Origin: an uncultured Bacteroidales bacterium
GTDB lineage: Bacteria > Bacteroidota > Bacteroidia > Bacteroidales > UBA932
Assembly (NCBI GenBank): GCA_934680015.1
Contig: CAKUSP010000003.1
Coordinates: 1 to 64,000, forward strand
DNA length: 64,000 nt
Direction: 5' to 3'
Shown here: piece after piece, positions 63,924-64,000 of the stretch
Numbering within the stretch: the stretch's first letter is position 1
Layout of the letters: each line of letters starts with the position of its first letter
Notes under the pieces: generated by a model
Databases searched by the model: none
What the model saw: the letters and a program-made list of their open reading frames with translations, nothing else
Told to the model about the DNA's origin: nothing
Translations under genes and position numbers: made by a program

Positions 63924-64000
63924 TTAGTTTTTCCGGCTGTTAAATCCATGGGCTTCGCGTCTTCAGGGACATTAAAATCGAACATAGCGTCAGTCCCATC
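63920..64000 (-). CDS. 3' end of an upstream gene (partial)
   Basis: Twenty-six codons open from the window edge to a TGA that overlaps the ATG of the following gene. The encoded tail, which includes MFDFNVPEDAKPMDLTAGK, is hydrophilic. The ATGA overlap is the arrangement seen between many genes here and indicates a co-transcribed gene. Too little remains to name it. Confidence 0.55.
   Translation of the reverse strand, partial: DGTDAMFDFNVPEDAKPMDLTAGKTK

Overview
The window is chromosomal DNA of a member of the Bacteroidales. The evidence is two SusC/SusD loci, a hybrid two-component system, a complete MoxR/Bat operon, and promoters of the Bacteroidetes type (TTTG, about 19 bp, TAnnTTTG). 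Base composition is AT-rich. A gut-type lineage fits, but genus cannot be told from the sequence. I saw no tRNA, CRISPR array, insertion sequence or phage gene.

Layout. 1-540: two tandem consensus promoters on the minus strand firing off the left edge into a leader with a boxA-like element, very probably those of an rRNA operon whose 16S gene lies outside. 542-727: a small zinc-ribbon protein. 1038-15521 (minus): a nine-gene polysaccharide utilization locus (PUL-1), in transcription order sugar-porter permease, fructokinase-type PfkB kinase, GH172 (ex-DUF2961) lipoprotein, SusC, SusD, a CBM/degenerate-DUF4185 surface lipoprotein, a hybrid two-component sensor with a periplasmic sugar-binding domain, a DUF4185 (GH183-like)/CBM lipoprotein and a small CBM lipoprotein. 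No GH32 is present. 15820-27551: housekeeping genes (groL-groS, TrmH-type methyltransferase, glyA, MFS exporter, ppdK, a PurL-like fragment, folC, an OmpA-like porin).

27789-42841: PUL-2. A minus-strand operon encodes SusC, SusD, an Ig-like/DOMON lipoprotein, two tandem DUF4838 lipoproteins, a small DOMON lipoprotein and a DUF5107-TPR protein. A ROK-family regulator and a secreted DUF4127 protein are divergent from it. No classical glycoside hydrolase is recognisable. A 12-bp palindrome between the -33 and -7 boxes of the SusC promoter is a plausible ROK operator, and the ROK gene carries a C9 tract.

42834-50858 (minus): moxR, DUF58, a membrane protein, batA, batB, batC and a fused batD-batE. 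50897-62256 (plus): truA, then a tightly packed string exbB-exbD-tonB-like-rluB-like-era-parC-aroK-recJ-lysS. 62204-64000 (minus): two overlapping membrane/secreted proteins of unknown function and the 3' end of a third gene.

How the genes work together: each PUL has surface binding proteins and enzymes feeding a SusC/D import pump, which would be energised by an ExbB-ExbD-TonB system such as the one encoded here. PUL-1 appears to finish with inner-membrane uptake and phosphorylation of a fructose-like ketose. The most promising undescribed biology is the PUL-1 combination of GH172, DUF4185 and fructokinase (candidate route for alpha-fructofuranosides/difructose anhydrides, or D-arabinan), and PUL-2, whose catalytic set consists of DUF families.
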